A stretch of 64,000 nucleotides of DNA from Roseibium sp. MMSF_3412. GTDB taxonomy: Bacteria; Pseudomonadota; Alphaproteobacteria; Rhizobiales; Stappiaceae. The notes beneath the pieces were generated by a model. The model was not told where the DNA came from, made no database searches, and worked only from the letters and a program-made list of their open reading frames with translations. The stretch spans positions 496,001 through 560,000 of the forward strand of contig NZ_JASHJI010000001.1 in the NCBI RefSeq assembly GCF_030733265.1, given 5' to 3'. A program made the translations under genes and the position numbers. Below, in pieces: positions 30,023 to 38,170 of this stretch (positions are counted from its first letter, which is position 1; every line of letters starts with the position of its first letter).

Positions 30023-31216
30023 CTATTGCAGTTCAGCCAACCGGGCGCGCAGGAGATTGATCGTCGGCAGATCAGTCGCAAGGGACATTGCCTTTTCATA
30101 ACAGCGGGACGCTGTCTCGCGATTGCCCAGCCCAGCATTGAGGTCCGCCCGTGCTGCCCAAAGCGGTTGAAACCCGGTTCCGGTCTGCGCCTCGGCGATA
30201 TCAAGCGCCCCCAATCCCGCCGCCGGTCCATGCAATCTGCCGGTGACGACGGCCTGGGCAACCAGCCCGCCGGCGGACGGTGCCAGCTGCTGAAGCGCAA
30301 AATAGAGCTTGTTCAGGGCCTGCCAGTCGGTCTGACCGGTCTCCTTGCGCGCGACATGTATGGATTCAATGGCCGCTTCGATCTGGAACCTGCCAACCGC
30401 CGATTTGCCGTAGGCCCGGGTCAGCTGCCGTTTGCCGTAGGCGATGAGATCGTCGCGCCAAAGCGAGACGTCCTGTTCCCCGGTCGGAACGAGCGTGCCG
30501 CCGATTGTCCGCGCCCCGGCCCTTGCGTGACTGAAGGCGATCAAGGCAGCCAGACCGAGGGCCTCCGGGTTTTCTGTCATCAGCCGGCTCGAGAGATCGG
30601 CGAGGTAGAGCGCCTCCTCGCCCAGGTTGTCCACCGGGTCCAGCCAGTCATGGGCGTGAAGAGCATAAAGGGCTTCCAACAGCGAAGCGCTGCGCTCTGT
30701 CAGAGCTGTCCCTTCCGGGATTTCAAACGGAATGCCCGCATCCCTGATTTTCGCCTTGGCGCGCACAAGGCGTTTGGCAAGTGCGGCCGGCGAGATCAGG
30801 AAAAGCCGTGCTATTGTGCGGGCATCGATGCCGAGGACAGTCTGAAGCATCAGCGGAACATGCAGATCCGACGCGATGGCCGGGTGAGCACATACCAGCA
30901 GCAGCGACAGCCGCTGATCAGGCAGCGCATCATTGGCGCTATCATCTTCCGCCATGTCTGGTATCTCGCTTTCGCCCGGAAAGCGCAGCTGTTTCCGCTG
31001 CCAGTCGGTCAGCCTGTTACGGGCGGTGGTGAGCAGCCATGCGTCCGGATTGCCGGGTATGCCGCGCAGGGGCCAATGGTCCAGAGCCTTGGCAAAGGCG
31101 TCGGCCAGGGCATCTTCAGCCAGTGCGATGTCATGGGTTCGCGCGGACAGGAGCGCCAGCAGACGCCCATAGCTGTCCCGCGCAGCCAGTTCGGCTGCGC
31201 GAGCGGGATCTGTCAC
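30023..31216 (-). CDS. ECF sigma factor with C-terminal extension (ECF42-like)
   Basis: 397 residues. The N-terminal half holds sigma region 2 (DALADAFAKALDHWPLRGIPGNPDAWLLTTARNR) and region 4 (RTIARLFLISPAALAKRLVRAKAKIRDAG); the C-terminal 200 residues form a TPR-like helical extension ending LLRARLAELQ. This is the COG4941/ECF42 layout. ECF42 factors have no anti-sigma factor, depend on the C-terminal extension and are linked to DGPF/YCII proteins, as here. GTG 31216 overlaps the YCII stop (GTGA), which decides the start. The inducing signal is unknown. Confidence 0.88.
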   Translation of the reverse strand: MTDPARAAELAARDSYGRLLALLSARTHDIALAEDALADAFAKALDHWPLRGIPGNPDAWLLTTARNRLTDWQRKQLRFPGESEIPDMAEDDSANDALPDQRLSLLLVCAHPAIASDLHVPLMLQTVLGIDARTIARLFLISPAALAKRLVRAKAKIRDAGIPFEIPEGTALTERSASLLEALYALHAHDWLDPVDNLGEEALYLADLSSRLMTENPEALGLAALIAFSHARAGARTIGGTLVPTGEQDVSLWRDDLIAYGKRQLTRAYGKSAVGRFQIEAAIESIHVARKETGQTDWQALNKLYFALQQLAPSAGGLVAQAVVTGRLHGPAAGLGALDIAEAQTGTGFQPLWAARADLNAGLGNRETASRCYEKAMSLATDLPTINLLRARLAELQ

Positions 31217-31566
31217 ACCGAGCCCATTGCCGATGCCCTGATCTCGACCTTTCCGGTCTTGGCCGCAGGGCATTTTTCAGCCCAGGCCAAGGCCGCGTCC
31301 AGATCCGGGACATCGATGATGAAAAATCCGCCGAGCGTTTCCTTCGTATCGGCAAACGGTCCATCCTGAACTTGACGGCTGCCGCCCTTGAGCGAGAGTG
31401 TTGTCGCCGTCTCAACCGGCTGCAGCCAGTCCGTATCCACGAAGACACCCGCCTTCTGCAGCGCTCCGATATAGGCGCCGTAGACTTCCTTCTCGGCGGC
31501 CCAGTCCTCAGGTGTCATGCCGGCAAGATCGGCAGGGTCGGTGTAAAGCAGGAATGTGTAACGCAT
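31213..31566 (-). CDS. YCII-related DGPF-domain protein
   Basis: 117 residues of the dimeric alpha-beta YCII fold. MRYTFLLY opens the domain and VQDGPFADTKE carries the DGPF motif, followed by GGFFIIDVPDLDAALAWA. ATG 31566 has AGGA 7 bp upstream and is much better than in-frame starts further up. Cotranscribed and translationally coupled with the ECF sigma factor, the hallmark context of the ECF42 group, where DGPF genes are the usual sigma targets. The biochemical function is not established. Confidence 0.88.
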   Translation of the reverse strand: MRYTFLLYTDPADLAGMTPEDWAAEKEVYGAYIGALQKAGVFVDTDWLQPVETATTLSLKGGSRQVQDGPFADTKETLGGFFIIDVPDLDAALAWAEKCPAAKTGKVEIRASAMGSV

Positions 31567-31594
31567 TTTCAAAATCCTCTTTGTCTCAATCTGA

Positions 31595-32104
31595 TCAGGT
31601 AGCAGACGCCAGGTTGTCAAGGCCCTGTTCAAAGGTCTTGCCCACCATACCGTCGAGGAAGAGCCCGAACACACGGGCTATCGGATTGAACCCGAGATCC
31701 ATGTCCATGGTCCAGGTGACCTGGGCACCGCCGGGCAGGCTTTCAGCCGAGATTTCCTGTACCGGTTTGCCCATCGCTCCGAGGTCGATGTCGTAGCGCA
31801 CGCTGGTTTCCGTCACCACCGCGACAGTCTGCGTACCCTTGCCTTCCTTGCCATCGAAATGGAATCCGGACCCGACGCCCGTGTCCGGTCCGAATGGTTT
31901 GATTTTCAACTCCGGATCGGAGGTCAGATAGGGGTTGAACTTTTGAAATCCCAGGTTCGAGGCAGCGAGTTCCAGAATGGTTTCCGGTGATGCGGCAATC
32001 CTGGCATGGCGCTCCACATGTACATTCCTGGGCAGCAACAGTGTCCCGGCGCCGAGCAACGCAATCACACCAACACCTCCTGCAAGTATCGTCCAGATCG
32101 TCAT
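31595..32104 (-). CDS. SRPBCC (polyketide cyclase/dehydrase-type) protein, membrane-anchored
   Basis: 169 residues: an N-terminal hydrophobic helix (about 3-25), then an SRPBCC/START-like ligand-binding domain (RHARIAASPETILELAA, GSGFHFDGKEGKG, TWTMDMDLGFNPIARVFGLFLDGMVGKTFEQGL). ATG 32104 is spaced 6 bp from AGGAG, while ATG 32110 abuts it. The helix-turn-grip fold binds a hydrophobic ligand; which one is unknown. It lies 28 bp upstream of the DGPF-sigma pair on the same strand, so it is probably part of that operon. Confidence 0.82.
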   Translation of the reverse strand: MTIWTILAGGVGVIALLGAGTLLLPRNVHVERHARIAASPETILELAASNLGFQKFNPYLTSDPELKIKPFGPDTGVGSGFHFDGKEGKGTQTVAVVTETSVRYDIDLGAMGKPVQEISAESLPGGAQVTWTMDMDLGFNPIARVFGLFLDGMVGKTFEQGLDNLASAT

Positions 32105-32299
32105 TTCCATCTCCTGTCCAAGTGTCAAAGGCGACATTGCCTTCATTGACATGACGAACGGAGGGACGCCCGATGGACATTTGCCAAATTTTTTTTGAGC
32201 ACTGCTGATTTCGGCGGTCATGACACGGCTCAGGTGGCCCGGTAACATCCATGCATGACCGCCGTTGCCCGGAACGAAAGGCCGCTTGAGGAGGCGCGC

Positions 32300-33172
32300 A
32301 TGCAAATATTGCTGCTTTGTGCCGGTGCGCGCGACAAGACATGGACCGGGGCAGAGACCGCTTGCCCCCTGCGCACAAAAGGCAAACGGCAGGCACAGAA
32401 AATCGGCTGCTGGCTCGGACAGAAAGGCCTGCGTCCGGATGCTGTTCTGAGCGAACCGACAACCCGCGCGCGGGTCACAGCGGAAAAGGCACTGAAGGCG
32501 GCCGGCTGGACGGCGCGTGGAATAGAAGCGCCGAAAGACCTGTCCGACGGGCGCCTGCCCTCGTTTTCGGATAAAGACAGGGTGCTCCTCGTCGCTGCCC
32601 CGAACCGTATCAAGGCCTTGGCAACCAGTCTGGCGCTTGAGATTGAAACCCGTTCCGGCATGCTTTTGATGGTGGAGGATCGGGACGGCGGCGCGCTTCT
32701 GCGCGAACGCGTGGACCCGCGGGATCTGCCGGACCTGTTTCCGTACCCGTCCCCGGACGGACCCGGGCGGCGAGCAAGACCGGCCTACTACTACACGCAA
32801 TCGGCGATCATTCCGTTTCGCAGAACAGAGGCAGGCCCTGAAATCCTGATCGTGGGGTCCAGCAGCGGGCGCCACTGGGTCGTGCCAAAAGGGATCGTGG
32901 AACCCGGTCTCAGCCCGGCAAGATCGGCGATGATCGAAGCCCGGGAAGAGGCTGGCGTGGAAGGCTCAACCGGCGACACACCACTTGGATCTTTCACCTA
33001 CGAGAAGTGGGGCGCGCCCTGTAACGTTGCCGTCTATGCCATGGAAGTCAGCCGAATTCTGCCGGAAGACGCGTGGGAGGAAAATCACCGGAACCGGCGC
33101 TGGGTGACGCGCAACGAAGCTGCCGACCTTCTCAATGAGCCCGCATTCAAGGCGCTTCTTCCGTTGATCTAA
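32300..33172 (+). CDS. Fusion of degenerate histidine phosphatase-like domain and Nudix hydrolase
   Basis: 290 residues. Residues 1-130 resemble a SixA/phosphoglycerate-mutase-like domain (CPLRTKGKRQAQKIGCWL, VLSEPTTRARVTAE), but the catalytic RHG is absent: the first strand reads ILLLCAGARD. Residues 155-290 are a Nudix domain of the DIPP-like type, with HWVVPKGIVEPGLSPARSAM followed by IEAREEAGVEG. The Nudix EE pair is intact, so that half should hydrolyse a nucleoside- or polyphosphate-type substrate, while the first half may bind but not hydrolyse. ATG 32300 has GAGGAGG 5 bp upstream. Confidence 0.82.
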   Translation: MQILLLCAGARDKTWTGAETACPLRTKGKRQAQKIGCWLGQKGLRPDAVLSEPTTRARVTAEKALKAAGWTARGIEAPKDLSDGRLPSFSDKDRVLLVAAPNRIKALATSLALEIETRSGMLLMVEDRDGGALLRERVDPRDLPDLFPYPSPDGPGRRARPAYYYTQSAIIPFRRTEAGPEILIVGSSSGRHWVVPKGIVEPGLSPARSAMIEAREEAGVEGSTGDTPLGSFTYEKWGAPCNVAVYAMEVSRILPEDAWEENHRNRRWVTRNEAADLLNEPAFKALLPLI

Positions 33173-33546
33173 AAGACGCCGTGGATCGTCCTTCATGCCC
33201 AGTCGAAACGTACGCCTCCGAGATGAAAGACCACCATGCTGACGGCCGTGGCAAGAACGCCCGTGTCTACGGCTTCAAGCCATTCGCCTCTCGAAGCCTT
33301 AATATGGACCTGTGCCGCTGTTCCCGGGGACGGCAGTGGTGGCAAAGATCACCGCAATAATTGCAACCGGGACCAACCTGGCAAAGCCACCGCGCGTTCT
33401 GGTCCAATTCATTTGTGCTGCTTTAGCGTGCTTCTGTGCAAGTACGCCGTCGCTTCACGCAAAACTCTTAATCCAAATTTTTACGAAACTTCGGTATTTT
33501 TTGCGGCGGATCAAGACCCTGGCATGTTCAAACCTGCCCAGAAGCG
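33173..33546. other. Intergenic region before the HTTM gene
   Basis: About 370 bp with no credible gene. The last 110 bp are AT-richer than the surroundings (run of Ts near 33478) and probably hold the promoter of the HTTM gene; I see no defined operator or hairpin. Confidence 0.5.
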
Positions 33547-35343
33547 GTGTGTCTCTTGGCGATTAGACTGGCATCTATCAGAACGATTTTCGGGATAGAT
33601 CTGCGCACGCTGGCGCTGTTCCGCGTCCTTTTGAGCCTGTGGATCCTGGTCGACCTTTCCATGCGTGCACGCGACCTCGTCGCCCACTACACCGATGCCG
33701 GTGTGATGCCGCGAAATGTGCAGATCGAATATCTTTACGCCACCACATGGTCGTTTCATCTGGGCAACGGATCAGCCTGGTTCCAGGCTATGCTGTTCCT
33801 CGCGGCCGGACTTGTCGCTCTTGCACTCATGGTGGGCTGGCGCACCCGGTTGATGACCGTGTTGTCGTGGGCGCTGCTGTTGTCGCTGCAAAACAGGAAC
33901 ACCTTTATTCTGTCCGGTGAGGACAATCTGGCGCTGATACTCCTGTTCTGGGCCATGTTTCTGCCCCTTGGGGCGCGCTATTCGATTGATGCCGCCCTGG
34001 TACGCAGACCCTATGAGCCCAACCATACCTACTGCACCGTCGCAACGGCAGTCCTGCTGCTGCAGGGCATGTCGATGTATTTCTTCAGCGCGCTTTTGAA
34101 GACACACCCCATCTGGACGCATGACGGCTCAGCGGTCTATTACGCGCTCCAACTCGACTACCTTGTCACTCCGTTTGCGCTCTGGTTCCGGCAGTTTGAG
34201 GGTCTCCTGACGGGACTGACATTCTACGTCTACGTTCTGGAACTGGTCGGCCCGATCTTGATATTCTCGCCCCTGTTTCACCGGACATTCCGCACGCTCC
34301 TGATGCTGGCCTTCATCACCATGCATCTGGGGTTCGCGCTCTTCCTCGAAATCGGCTTCTTCCCGTTCATCTCGATCATCATGAATCTGACCTTCATGCC
34401 GGGCTGGATGTGGGACAGGCTCGCGCGCCTTCTGCCTGCCCGCACGGAGCGGCCCGTCGTCATGTGGTTCGATCGCGGCTGCGATTTTTGCGAAAAGACC
34501 TGCCAGATCCTGAAGGTGTTTCTGTACCTCCCGGCGACACCCGTCCGGCCCGCGCAGGACGACGCGGAGATCGGGGCCGAACTCGAAGCGCGCAACTCAT
34601 GGGTCCTGACCGTTGGAGACGATCGCTTTTTCAAGTTCCAAGCGTTGGGCAGGCTAATCGCAATCTCGCCGGTCTTCTGGCCACTCGGGAAGCTTCTGGG
34701 GCTTTCCTTCTTCCGCAATCCCGGCGACCGGTTTTATGACTGGGTCGGGCGCAACCGGTCCTTGTTCTCACGCGTGACGTCACTCTTGCTGCCTTGGCGC
34801 GAGCGGCGACCGCGTTTCGGTAGTGTCACGCAGGGGCTCGCAGCCGCCGCCTTCGTGTTCGTCACCGTCCAGAACGTATCGACACTCCCGGCAAGCGGAA
34901 CCACCTTGCCCGCGCAGTTCATCGGCGTGCGCCAGGCACTCGGGCTTTACCAGAACTGGACGATGTTCGCGCCCTATCCCGAGATGACGAGCCCCTGGCC
35001 GGTTGTCGAAGGCGAGCTTGCCGACGGAACGATGGTGGATGTTTACAACGGCAAGACAGGCCTTGCCGATTTCGAGAAACCAACAGTTGTCTCGAAAACC
35101 TATGCGAACTATCGATGGCGCAAGTTTCTGTCTAACCTCGAGGACCAGTCCTATGAGGACGAACCGCAGGTGCTCGCGCTGAACTACGGCCGTTTTCTTT
35201 GCCGCAGCTGGCAGGATGACGCGCCCAGCAAGACCGCGCTTTCCAACTTCGTCCTGTTTTTCCAGGTTGAACGAACTCCGCCTCCTGGCGAAGAAAAAAC
35301 CGTCGAGACGCGGCAGGTTTGGTCACACGACTGTTTCGGTTGA
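33547..35343 (+). CDS. HTTM-domain membrane protein fused to a DCC (DUF393) thioredoxin-like domain
   Basis: 598 residues. The first 295 form an HTTM domain (four-helix horizontally transferred transmembrane domain, related to vitamin K gamma-carboxylase): LFRVLLSLWILVDL, NRNTFILSGEDNLALILLFWAMFLP and LLKTHPIWTHDGSAVYYALQLD. From 303 comes a DCC/DUF393 domain with WFDRGCDFC (Cys312, Cys315) and Cys319, followed by another membrane segment and a periplasmic-looking tail. This suggests membrane-linked thiol redox chemistry. The start is uncertain: GTG 33547 lacks a good ribosome-binding site and TTG 33556 is possible. It is monocistronic. Confidence 0.85.
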   Translation: MCLLAIRLASIRTIFGIDLRTLALFRVLLSLWILVDLSMRARDLVAHYTDAGVMPRNVQIEYLYATTWSFHLGNGSAWFQAMLFLAAGLVALALMVGWRTRLMTVLSWALLLSLQNRNTFILSGEDNLALILLFWAMFLPLGARYSIDAALVRRPYEPNHTYCTVATAVLLLQGMSMYFFSALLKTHPIWTHDGSAVYYALQLDYLVTPFALWFRQFEGLLTGLTFYVYVLELVGPILIFSPLFHRTFRTLLMLAFITMHLGFALFLEIGFFPFISIIMNLTFMPGWMWDRLARLLPARTERPVVMWFDRGCDFCEKTCQILKVFLYLPATPVRPAQDDAEIGAELEARNSWVLTVGDDRFFKFQALGRLIAISPVFWPLGKLLGLSFFRNPGDRFYDWVGRNRSLFSRVTSLLLPWRERRPRFGSVTQGLAAAAFVFVTVQNVSTLPASGTTLPAQFIGVRQALGLYQNWTMFAPYPEMTSPWPVVEGELADGTMVDVYNGKTGLADFEKPTVVSKTYANYRWRKFLSNLEDQSYEDEPQVLALNYGRFLCRSWQDDAPSKTALSNFVLFFQVERTPPPGEEKTVETRQVWSHDCFG

Positions 35344-35354
35344 GAGCGATTGCC

Positions 35355-35380
35355 GGTCTCCCCGTTAAAACGGAGAGACC
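35355..35380. terminator. Intergenic hairpin between convergent genes
   Basis: GGTCTCCCCGTT and AACGGAGAGACC form a 12-bp stem with one mismatch, between the HTTM stop and the gst stop. There is no T-run on either strand, so it may be a weak bidirectional terminator or an mRNA 3'-end protector. Confidence 0.5.
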
Positions 35381-35396
35381 TTGCCATGTACCGAAA

Positions 35397-36101
35397 CTAA
35401 TCCCGGGCCGGAATGTTGATCGCCTTCTGGCTCGCCGGGCGCGCCATGCAGGTGTCGACCCACCGGACAACGTTCTTGAAGTCGTGGTAGCCGACAACGT
35501 CCGCCGCCTCATAAAATCCATTGATATTGCGCGCCCAGGGCCAGGACGTGATATCGGCGATGGTGAACTGATCGCCCATGATGAAGTCGCGGCCTTCAAG
35601 CTGCCGGTCGAGCACGTTCAGCAGGCGCTTGACCTCGTCGCGATATCTCTCGAACGGGCGGCGGTCTTCATATTCGCGGCCCGCGAACTTGTGAAAGAAC
35701 CCGAGCTGGCCGGTCATCGGACCGAAACCACCCATCTGCCACATCACCCACTGGATGGCCTCGTATTTTTCACCCGGATCGGACGGGATCAGTTTCCCGG
35801 TCTTTTCGGCGAGGTAAATCAGGATCGCGCCGGACTCCCAAAGCGCGAGCGGCTTGCCGCCGGGACCGTCCGGATCGATGATTGCCGGGATCTTGTTGTT
35901 GGGATTGAGCGACAGGAATTCCGGCGTAAGCTGATCGTTGGTGCCGAAGTCGACCTTGTGCGGCTCATAGGGCACACCGGTTTCTTCGAGCATGGCCGAA
36001 ACCTTGATCCCGTTCGGGGTCGGCAGCGAATAGAGCTGCAGCCGTTCCGGGTGCCTGGCGGGCCATTTTTCGGTGATCGGGAAATCGGACAAGGCGGTCA
36101 T
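35397..36101 (-). CDS. Glutathione S-transferase family protein (YghU/nu-class-like)
   Basis: 234 residues with the thioredoxin-like N-domain (LYSLPTPNGIKVSAMLEETGVPYE) and the helical C-domain (GDQFTIADITSWPWARN). TPEFLSLNPNNKIPAIIDPDGPGGKPLALWESGAILIYLAEKTG is the wording of YghU/YfcG-type enzymes, which show disulfide-bond reductase and peroxide reductase activity with glutathione. ATG 36101 is the family start; an upstream in-frame extension is ignored. It stands alone, divergent from slyX. Confidence 0.88.
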   Translation of the reverse strand: MTALSDFPITEKWPARHPERLQLYSLPTPNGIKVSAMLEETGVPYEPHKVDFGTNDQLTPEFLSLNPNNKIPAIIDPDGPGGKPLALWESGAILIYLAEKTGKLIPSDPGEKYEAIQWVMWQMGGFGPMTGQLGFFHKFAGREYEDRRPFERYRDEVKRLLNVLDRQLEGRDFIMGDQFTIADITSWPWARNINGFYEAADVVGYHDFKNVVRWVDTCMARPASQKAINIPARD

Positions 36102-36267
36102 GAAGATCTCTTTCGTTGTGCCCCGGCAGTCAGGCGGGGTCCCTCTGCTCATATAGCACTCGCGAGGCACGATTAAACCCATCGGCATGTTGCGATGAAT
36201 AAATTTGTTTCCGGAAACGAATTCGACCTGTATCACCGGCTCCCGACAGCAGATGGGGAGATCTTCC

Positions 36268-36480
36268 ATGTCCGAGGACCACGAAGCACGGATCGAGCAA
36301 CTCGAGATCGACCTGGCGCATGCCGGCCGCACGATCGAGGATCTCAACAACGTTGTCGTGGAACAGGGAAAACAGATCGATCGTCTGACACGCCTTTTGG
36401 ACAAGATGACCGACCAGGTCGAGGAGCTGGCAGAGCAGGTGCTCCCCGCGCACCATGTCGAGAAGCCGCCGCATTATTGA
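36268..36480 (+). CDS. slyX: SlyX family protein
   Basis: A 70-residue coiled-coil protein (heptads across about residues 5-55: RIEQLEIDLAHAGRTIEDLN) ending in the SlyX-typical KPPHY. ATG 36268 follows GGGGAG by 7 bp; the in-frame ATG 63 bp upstream would add unconserved sequence. The SlyX function is unknown although the family is widespread. It is a single gene followed by a long non-coding stretch. Confidence 0.85.
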   Translation: MSEDHEARIEQLEIDLAHAGRTIEDLNNVVVEQGKQIDRLTRLLDKMTDQVEELAEQVLPAHHVEKPPHY

Positions 36481-37156
36481 GGCGAACCCCTGCGCAGCTT
36501 ATACCAACTCCAACAAAGACCCCACCTGATGGCACTGTTCCTGTATGCCGGCCAGGACGTTCAGTTGACGTGATGTCGTTGGGCAAGCGGAACAATTTCG
36601 TCCGATGCAAAATCTGAACACAGAATCGCGTACCGGATTTGTCATCAACTCATGTGCAGACGATTGGTCCCGCCGCAAGAATGAGCCCGATGAGACCGTC
36701 TTTGCCAGGCGAGATCCACAGCTGTCCGGCCTGGACCTTACTCTGTTTGCACTGGGCGACAACGGAGGGTGTAGCGTCTCCTCACCGTCATTCCAGACAA
36801 GTGAGGCGATGCTGAACGCTGATCCGGAATCCAGAAATCTGCGTGAGCGAAGCGAACTCGAATCCCAATGAATCGATGAACAGCCGCGCCTTCGGCGCGA
36901 AATACATCTGGTTTCCGGATCGGCGCGCAGCTGACGCTGCACTTGTCCGGAATGACAAATCTATTCCCAGGATCACCCTTCAAGCCACGCTTTCGGGCAA
37001 ACCGGGTAGAAGTCGGCCGGAATTGATCCATGACATGGACGCAAAGACTGCCACCTCTAGTGTGATGCCCTTGAAACACGTCACCTTTGGCAGCAATTGC
37101 CGGATCGTGTTTCGGACAGGGACGACTGATGTCGTGAAAACACACACGGATGCCTC
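36481..37156. other. Long intergenic region containing an inverted repeat
   Basis: About 675 bp without a convincing gene. Several short open frames cross it on both strands, but they are Arg/Ser-rich and unlike the codon pattern of real neighbours. The only clear structure is the inverted repeat at 36787-36956; the exporter operon promoter must lie near the right end. Confidence 0.6.
36787..36956. repeat. Imperfect inverted repeat, about 49-bp arms (intergenic repeat element)
   Basis: The left arm 36787-36835 begins GTCATTCCAGACAAGTG and ends GATCCGGAATCCAGA. The right arm 36907-36956 is its reverse complement with several changes, ending CACTTGTCCGGAATGAC. The central 71 bp contain a smaller GCGCC/GGCGC hairpin. 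Size, palindromy and intergenic position suggest a dispersed non-coding repeat, perhaps a REP/MITE-like element. Confidence 0.75.
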
Positions 37157-38170
37157 ATGCGTTCAATTCGCCTATCAAGTCTGCTCTTTCTGTTCGTTGC
37201 CGGGGTCGCGGCTGCCTATTGGTGGTTCAGCCGCCCGCCAGAGGTCGACGTTGTCCGTCCGCACCGGGGCAGCGCGGCGGAGGTGGTTTACGCGACCGCG
37301 GTTGTGGAACCGGTCCGGTGGGCCAAGGTCACGAGCATCATTCGCGAACGGATCATTTCGCTCTGCGGCTGCGAAGGCTCAAAGGTTCTCCAGGGCGACC
37401 AGCTTGCCGAGCTGGACAGCGGCGATGCGCGGGCGACGCTCGCGGAACTGGAAGCACGCCGTGAGCTGGCGCAATCTGACCGCGAGCGCGCGCTGCAACT
37501 GCTGGACCGGCGCGTCGTCAGCCAGCAGGTTTACGACAAGGCTCAGAACGAAGTGATCCGCATCAACGCCATGATCGCGGCGCAGAAGGAACGGCTCCGG
37601 GATTACCTGATCACCGCTCCGATGGATGGCGTCGTGCTCCGTCAGGACGGGTCCGTCGGCGAGGTTGCGGAGCCCGGCGAAATTCTTTTCTGGATCGGCC
37701 AGCCGCTGCCGTTGCAGCTGGTTGCGGAAGTGAACGAAGAGGACATTCCGAAAGTCCGCAAGGGCCACAAGGCGCTCATTCGATCCGATGCGTTTCCGAA
37801 CGAGATGCTCACGGCAACCGTCGCAAGCATCACCCCGAAAGGCGATCCCGTTCTCAAGAATTACCGTGTCTATCTCGAACTTCCCCGCGACACGCCGTTG
37901 CGGATCGGGATGACCACGGAAATCAATATCGTGACCACGGAAAAGGATGACGCACTGCTGGTTCCGCTTGCGGCCTTTGACGGCACCACACTTCAGATCC
38001 TTGCAGAGGGAGATAGGATCTCGGCGGTGGACGTCAGAATGGGTATTCGCGGGACACGAACAGTCGAGGTGCTGGACGGTGTCGACGAACAAGACCGGGT
38101 CGTTTTCCCGTTCCGGGAGGATCTCTCCCAGGGTGAAAAGGTCAGTCCGGTCGACGCAGGAGCCATGTAG
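37157..38170 (+). CDS. HlyD/MacA-type periplasmic adaptor subunit
   Basis: 337 residues: an N-terminal membrane anchor (about 5-24, FLFVAGVAAAYWWF), then a lipoyl/barrel half (VVEPVRWAKVTSIIRERIISL), an alpha-helical hairpin (ARATLAELEARRELAQSDRERALQLLDRRVVSQQVYDKAQNE), the second lipoyl half (LRDYLITAPMDGVVLRQDGSVGEVAEPGEILFWIG) and a beta-barrel domain. It bridges an inner-membrane exporter to an outer-membrane channel. Its stop overlaps the permease GTG by one base, giving an adaptor-permease-ATPase operon of the MacAB kind. The exported substrate is unknown. Confidence 0.9.
   Translation: MRSIRLSSLLFLFVAGVAAAYWWFSRPPEVDVVRPHRGSAAEVVYATAVVEPVRWAKVTSIIRERIISLCGCEGSKVLQGDQLAELDSGDARATLAELEARRELAQSDRERALQLLDRRVVSQQVYDKAQNEVIRINAMIAAQKERLRDYLITAPMDGVVLRQDGSVGEVAEPGEILFWIGQPLPLQLVAEVNEEDIPKVRKGHKALIRSDAFPNEMLTATVASITPKGDPVLKNYRVYLELPRDTPLRIGMTTEINIVTTEKDDALLVPLAAFDGTTLQILAEGDRISAVDVRMGIRGTRTVEVLDGVDEQDRVVFPFREDLSQGEKVSPVDAGAM

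Noticed and set aside
30026..31369. 447-codon plus-strand frame opposite the sigma factor gene
   Set aside because: Mirror of the ECF sigma coding strand; no domain, no ribosome-binding site, Arg/Gly-rich.
36499..36942. 147-codon minus-strand frame in the gap after slyX
   Set aside because: Ser/Arg/Cys-rich, crosses the inverted repeat, no ribosome-binding site or family resemblance.
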